The translations under genes were made by a program, and so were the position numbers. A DNA stretch of 15,407 nt from Kmv34 sp964524965 (GTDB taxonomy: Bacteria; Aerophobota; Aerophobia; Aerophobales; B3-G15). This document shows, one piece after another, positions 13,321 through 15,407 of this stretch. The DNA is taken from the NCBI GenBank assembly GCA_964524965.1, contig CAZGDY010000031.1, positions 1-15,407 of the forward strand. Direction: 5' to 3'. Within the stretch, counting starts at the first letter, position 1. Each line of letters begins with the position of its first letter. Below the pieces are notes generated by a model. The model saw only the letters and a program-made list of their open reading frames with translations. It did not search any database and was not told the DNA's origin.

Positions 13321-14145
13321 TCATTTTAGCTTTATTTTAGTTATAATTTCATCATAAGCCTTAGTGTATTCTTTTTTCCTCTTGTTTGCAAAAACACCTG
13401 TTATGACCTTATCTTTTAATTCTTTTTGGCTCATTTCTTGTGCCTTATTTACGCTAATTGTATGATTCTTCTGCCATTTCATCATCTCAACCGCTGAACC
13501 CATTTTATTTAATCGGCCAAAACTGGTGGGACACTGGCTAATAATTTCAACCAAGCCAAAACCTTTCTTTTCCATCCCTTCTATAATTAATTTATCTAAT
13601 TGTTTTACATGATAGGTTGTGCCTCTGGCTACATATGTTGCACCAGCTGCTACAGCTAATTGTGCTGTATCAAATAAGGGCTCATATTGACCGTAGGGGG
13701 TGGTAGTGGTAATTTTTTTCAAGGGGGTGACAGGAGAATGTTGCCCGCCTGTCATTCCATAAAGCCAGTTATTAATAACTATACTCGTAAGATTAATATT
13801 TCTTCTGGCGGCGTGAATGAAATGATTTCCCCCAATCGCTAAAGCATCTCCATCACCCATTATCACTATTATATTAAGGTGAGGATTGGCCAGCTTCATC
13901 CCTGTAGCAAAGGTCAAAGCTCGACCATGGGTGGTATGAAGGGTATTAAAATCACAATAACCAGATATTCTTCCCGAGCATCCAATACCTGAAACCATAG
14001 TCACCTCATTTTTATTTAATTGTAGATTGTAAACAGCCCTTACAATAGAACCCATCACGATTCCTATACCACAACCCGGACACCACATATGAGGAAATCT
14101 TTTTGTTCGAAGATAACTAAGAAAATAAAAAGAGTTAGATTGCAT
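13321..14145 (-). CDS. korB: 2-oxoacid (2-oxoglutarate):ferredoxin oxidoreductase, beta subunit
   Basis: A 274-residue thiamine-diphosphate subunit of a CoA-dependent 2-oxoacid:ferredoxin oxidoreductase, cytoplasmic, coupling oxidative decarboxylation to ferredoxin reduction. Iron-sulfur ligands are visible as C22 and C25 (HMWCPGCG), C56 (SGIGCSG) and C205 (ISQCPTS). The ThDP/Mg site is MGDGDALAIGGNHFIHAARRN (96-116), continuing to NNWLYGMTGGQHSPVTP (125-141). THGRALTFATGMKLANP (72-88) is typical of KorB/OorB. Length fits KorB (about 270-290). The ATG at 14145 follows AGAGGT and overlaps the end of korA by 11 bases, showing tight coupling. Subunit resemblance favours 2-oxoglutarate, but related enzymes for branched 2-oxoacids look similar. 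No gamma-subunit gene follows; the next gene is the convergent regulator. Confidence 0.9.
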   Translation of the reverse strand: MQSNSFYFLSYLRTKRFPHMWCPGCGIGIVMGSIVRAVYNLQLNKNEVTMVSGIGCSGRISGYCDFNTLHTTHGRALTFATGMKLANPHLNIIVIMGDGDALAIGGNHFIHAARRNINLTSIVINNWLYGMTGGQHSPVTPLKKITTTTPYGQYEPLFDTAQLAVAAGATYVARGTTYHVKQLDKLIIEGMEKKGFGLVEIISQCPTSFGRLNKMGSAVEMMKWQKNHTISVNKAQEMSQKELKDKVITGVFANKRKKEYTKAYDEIITKIKLK

Positions 14146-15274
14146 CGATTACCTCTTCAATTTTAGCTATTATTTCATCGGGAGTAATCAACTCCCCATC
14201 AATTCTGTTCACTCCTACTACTAAAGCTTTTCCTGCGCTTGCTCTTCTCACTTCATTGATCATCTGTCCCAAATTCATTTCTGGAACAACTATCATCTTC
14301 ACTGTTTTAGCTAAACTCGCTATCTGTTCATCAGGAAAAGGCCAAAGGCTTATCGCTTTTACTAATCCTGCCTTTATTCCTTTTTTGCGAATTTGTTCTA
14401 CAGCAGTGTAGGCGGAACGAGCTACGGCACCATAAGCAAATACAGCTATTTCTGCATCCTCCAGGTTTAGCTTTTCCAAAAATATTATATTTTTCTTATT
14501 TTTTTCTATCTTATCATAAAGACGTCTTATTCCTTTTTCAATCTCCTCAGAATTAGAAGTAGGAAAACCTGCCTCATTATGAGTAAGACCGGTAACATGA
14601 TACCTGTAACCTTCTCCAAAATTAGCCATGGGAGGAATACCAGATTTTCCAGCTTTATAGGGAAGAAATTTATCTGGAGGAAGCTTCGGTTTTTTTCTTT
14701 TTATCAATTTAACTTTATCGGAAAAAGAAATTGTTATTTTCTCTCTCATATGAGCTACAATTTCTTCCATAAGTAAAATTACTGGAGTACGATATTTCTC
14801 TGAGAGATTAACACTTCTTATAGTTAAATCAAAGGTTTCTTTTACCGAAGAAGGAGTAAGAACGATAATATTTTGATCACCATGTCTTCCCCATCGAGCC
14901 TGCATTACATCTGCCTGAGAGGATTTTGTAGGAAGACCTGTACTGGGTCCACCTCTTTGCACATCTATTATTACACAAGGAACTTCAGCCATAACCGCAA
15001 AGCCAATATTTTCTTGCATTAAGGAAAATCCTGGTCCACTGGTCGCTGTCATAGATTTTACTCCAGCCAAGGAAGCACCGATTATCATTCCTGCTGCAGC
15101 TAACTCGTCTTCTGCCTGAATGAATTTTCCTCCCAATCGGGGAAAACGAGAAGACAAAATCTCAGCTATTTCCGAGGAAGGAGTAATAGGATATCCGGCA
15201 AAAAAACGAACTCCTGCCATCAAAGCTCCCTCTACTACTGCTTCATTCCCTGAGAAAAGAAAACTTCTTTCCAT
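14135..15274 (-). CDS. korA: 2-oxoacid (2-oxoglutarate):ferredoxin oxidoreductase, alpha subunit
   Basis: A 379-residue alpha subunit carrying the pyrimidine-binding and transketolase C-terminal-like domains. Characteristic blocks are SGNEAVVEGALMAGVRFFAG (8-27), YPITPSSEIAE (28-38), the catalytic-glutamate stretch QAEDELAAAGMIIGASLAG (53-71), ATSGPGFSLMQENIG (77-91) and DVQRGGPSTGLPTKSSQAD (104-122), all standard in KorA/OorA. The C-terminal part (about 270-379) has IAVFAYGAVARSAYTAVE and VVPEMNLGQMINEVRRAS, the usual ending of alpha subunits of this size. There is no fused gamma domain, because the protein is about 380 residues and begins directly with the alpha fold. GGAGAGG precedes the ATG at 15274. 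It lies 28 bases after a ferredoxin-subunit gene and overlaps korB, giving the order korD-korA-korB. Confidence 0.92.
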   Translation of the reverse strand: MERSFLFSGNEAVVEGALMAGVRFFAGYPITPSSEIAEILSSRFPRLGGKFIQAEDELAAAGMIIGASLAGVKSMTATSGPGFSLMQENIGFAVMAEVPCVIIDVQRGGPSTGLPTKSSQADVMQARWGRHGDQNIIVLTPSSVKETFDLTIRSVNLSEKYRTPVILLMEEIVAHMREKITISFSDKVKLIKRKKPKLPPDKFLPYKAGKSGIPPMANFGEGYRYHVTGLTHNEAGFPTSNSEEIEKGIRRLYDKIEKNKKNIIFLEKLNLEDAEIAVFAYGAVARSAYTAVEQIRKKGIKAGLVKAISLWPFPDEQIASLAKTVKMIVVPEMNLGQMINEVRRASAGKALVVGVNRIDGELITPDEIIAKIEEVIDAI

Positions 15275-15302
15275 CCTTTTTCCTCTCCTCTAATTAGAAA
15301 TA

Positions 15303-15407
15303 TTATTTTTTAGCTACCCATATCGCAAAATCCGGACATCTAAGCTCACATAACCTGCAGGTCGTACACTCCTTTGGCTTTATTACCTTTAAACCTGTTT
15401 CTTCGTC
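15303..15407 (-). CDS. korD: Ferredoxin (delta) subunit of the oxidoreductase, C-terminal end
   Basis: The last 34 residues and stop codon of a gene that enters from beyond the right edge. It reads KPKECTTCRLCELRCPDFAIW, with a [4Fe-4S] motif C-x2-C-x2-C-x3-C (fragment residues 14-24) followed by proline. This is the second half of a small two-cluster ferredoxin, as in KorD/OorD delta subunits, which carry electrons from the ThDP subunit. It ends 28 bases before korA, the usual D-A-B order. The first cluster and the start lie outside the window, so whether it is a small ferredoxin or a larger protein cannot be seen. Confidence 0.75.
   Translation of the reverse strand, partial: DEETGLKVIKPKECTTCRLCELRCPDFAIWVAKK

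Noticed and set aside
1..15407. CRISPR array, tRNA, rRNA, insertion sequence or defence genes
   Set aside because: No spaced direct repeats, cloverleaf-like RNA, transposase frame, terminal repeats or nuclease motifs were seen on either strand.

Overview
The window is a 15.4 kb piece of an AT-rich bacterial scaffold carrying a 10-base run of N at 8020-8029, so it most likely comes from a draft or metagenome-assembled genome. Genes use clear Shine-Dalgarno sites and TTGACA/TATAAT-type promoters. The ferredoxin-linked 2-oxoacid oxidoreductase, a flavoprotein with an iron-sulfur motif and a DUF362 protein point to an anaerobe. The presence of glutaminyl-tRNA synthetase argues against a typical low-GC Firmicute. 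An uncultured lineage such as Atribacterota would fit, but that is a guess from gene style, not a placement.

Layout. 1-1066 (minus): the start of glnS, preceded by a membrane-anchored BsuPI-domain protein. 1247-3769 (plus): an L-2-hydroxyglutarate oxidase-like flavoenzyme and an MFS transporter with its own strong promoter. 3770-6003 (plus): a strong promoter with a palindrome over its -10, a structured leader, a 92-residue protein of unknown function, then a GMC-like FAD oxidoreductase carrying a four-cysteine Fe-S motif. 6077-7712 (minus): a two-gene operon, Gfo/Idh/MocA dehydrogenase then a small cupin. 7713-8339: a 627-base gene-free stretch containing the assembly gap. 8340-11025 (plus): a DUF4432 sugar-mutarotase-like protein and glycerol kinase. 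11033-12238 (minus): a DUF362 protein, divergent from a GntR/FCD regulator at 12545-13258 (plus); the region between them carries a repeated palindromic motif. 13321-15407 (minus): korB, korA and the end of a ferredoxin subunit of a 2-oxoacid:ferredoxin oxidoreductase, convergent with the regulator across a hairpin terminator.

How the genes fit together. Most genes suit oxidation of polyols, sugars and hydroxy acids in an anaerobe: dehydrogenases for hydroxylated substrates (LhgO-like, GMC-like, Gfo/Idh), a sugar-epimerase-like DUF4432 protein, glycerol phosphorylation, and a Kor complex passing electrons from 2-oxoacids to ferredoxin. That joint role is inference from families and proximity; the strand switches show several separate transcription units rather than one operon. 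I see no CRISPR array, tRNA, rRNA, insertion sequence or defence system. The most interesting undescribed elements are regulatory: the three-copy operator motif at 12331-12404 and the promoter palindrome plus possible translational switch at 3948-4096.
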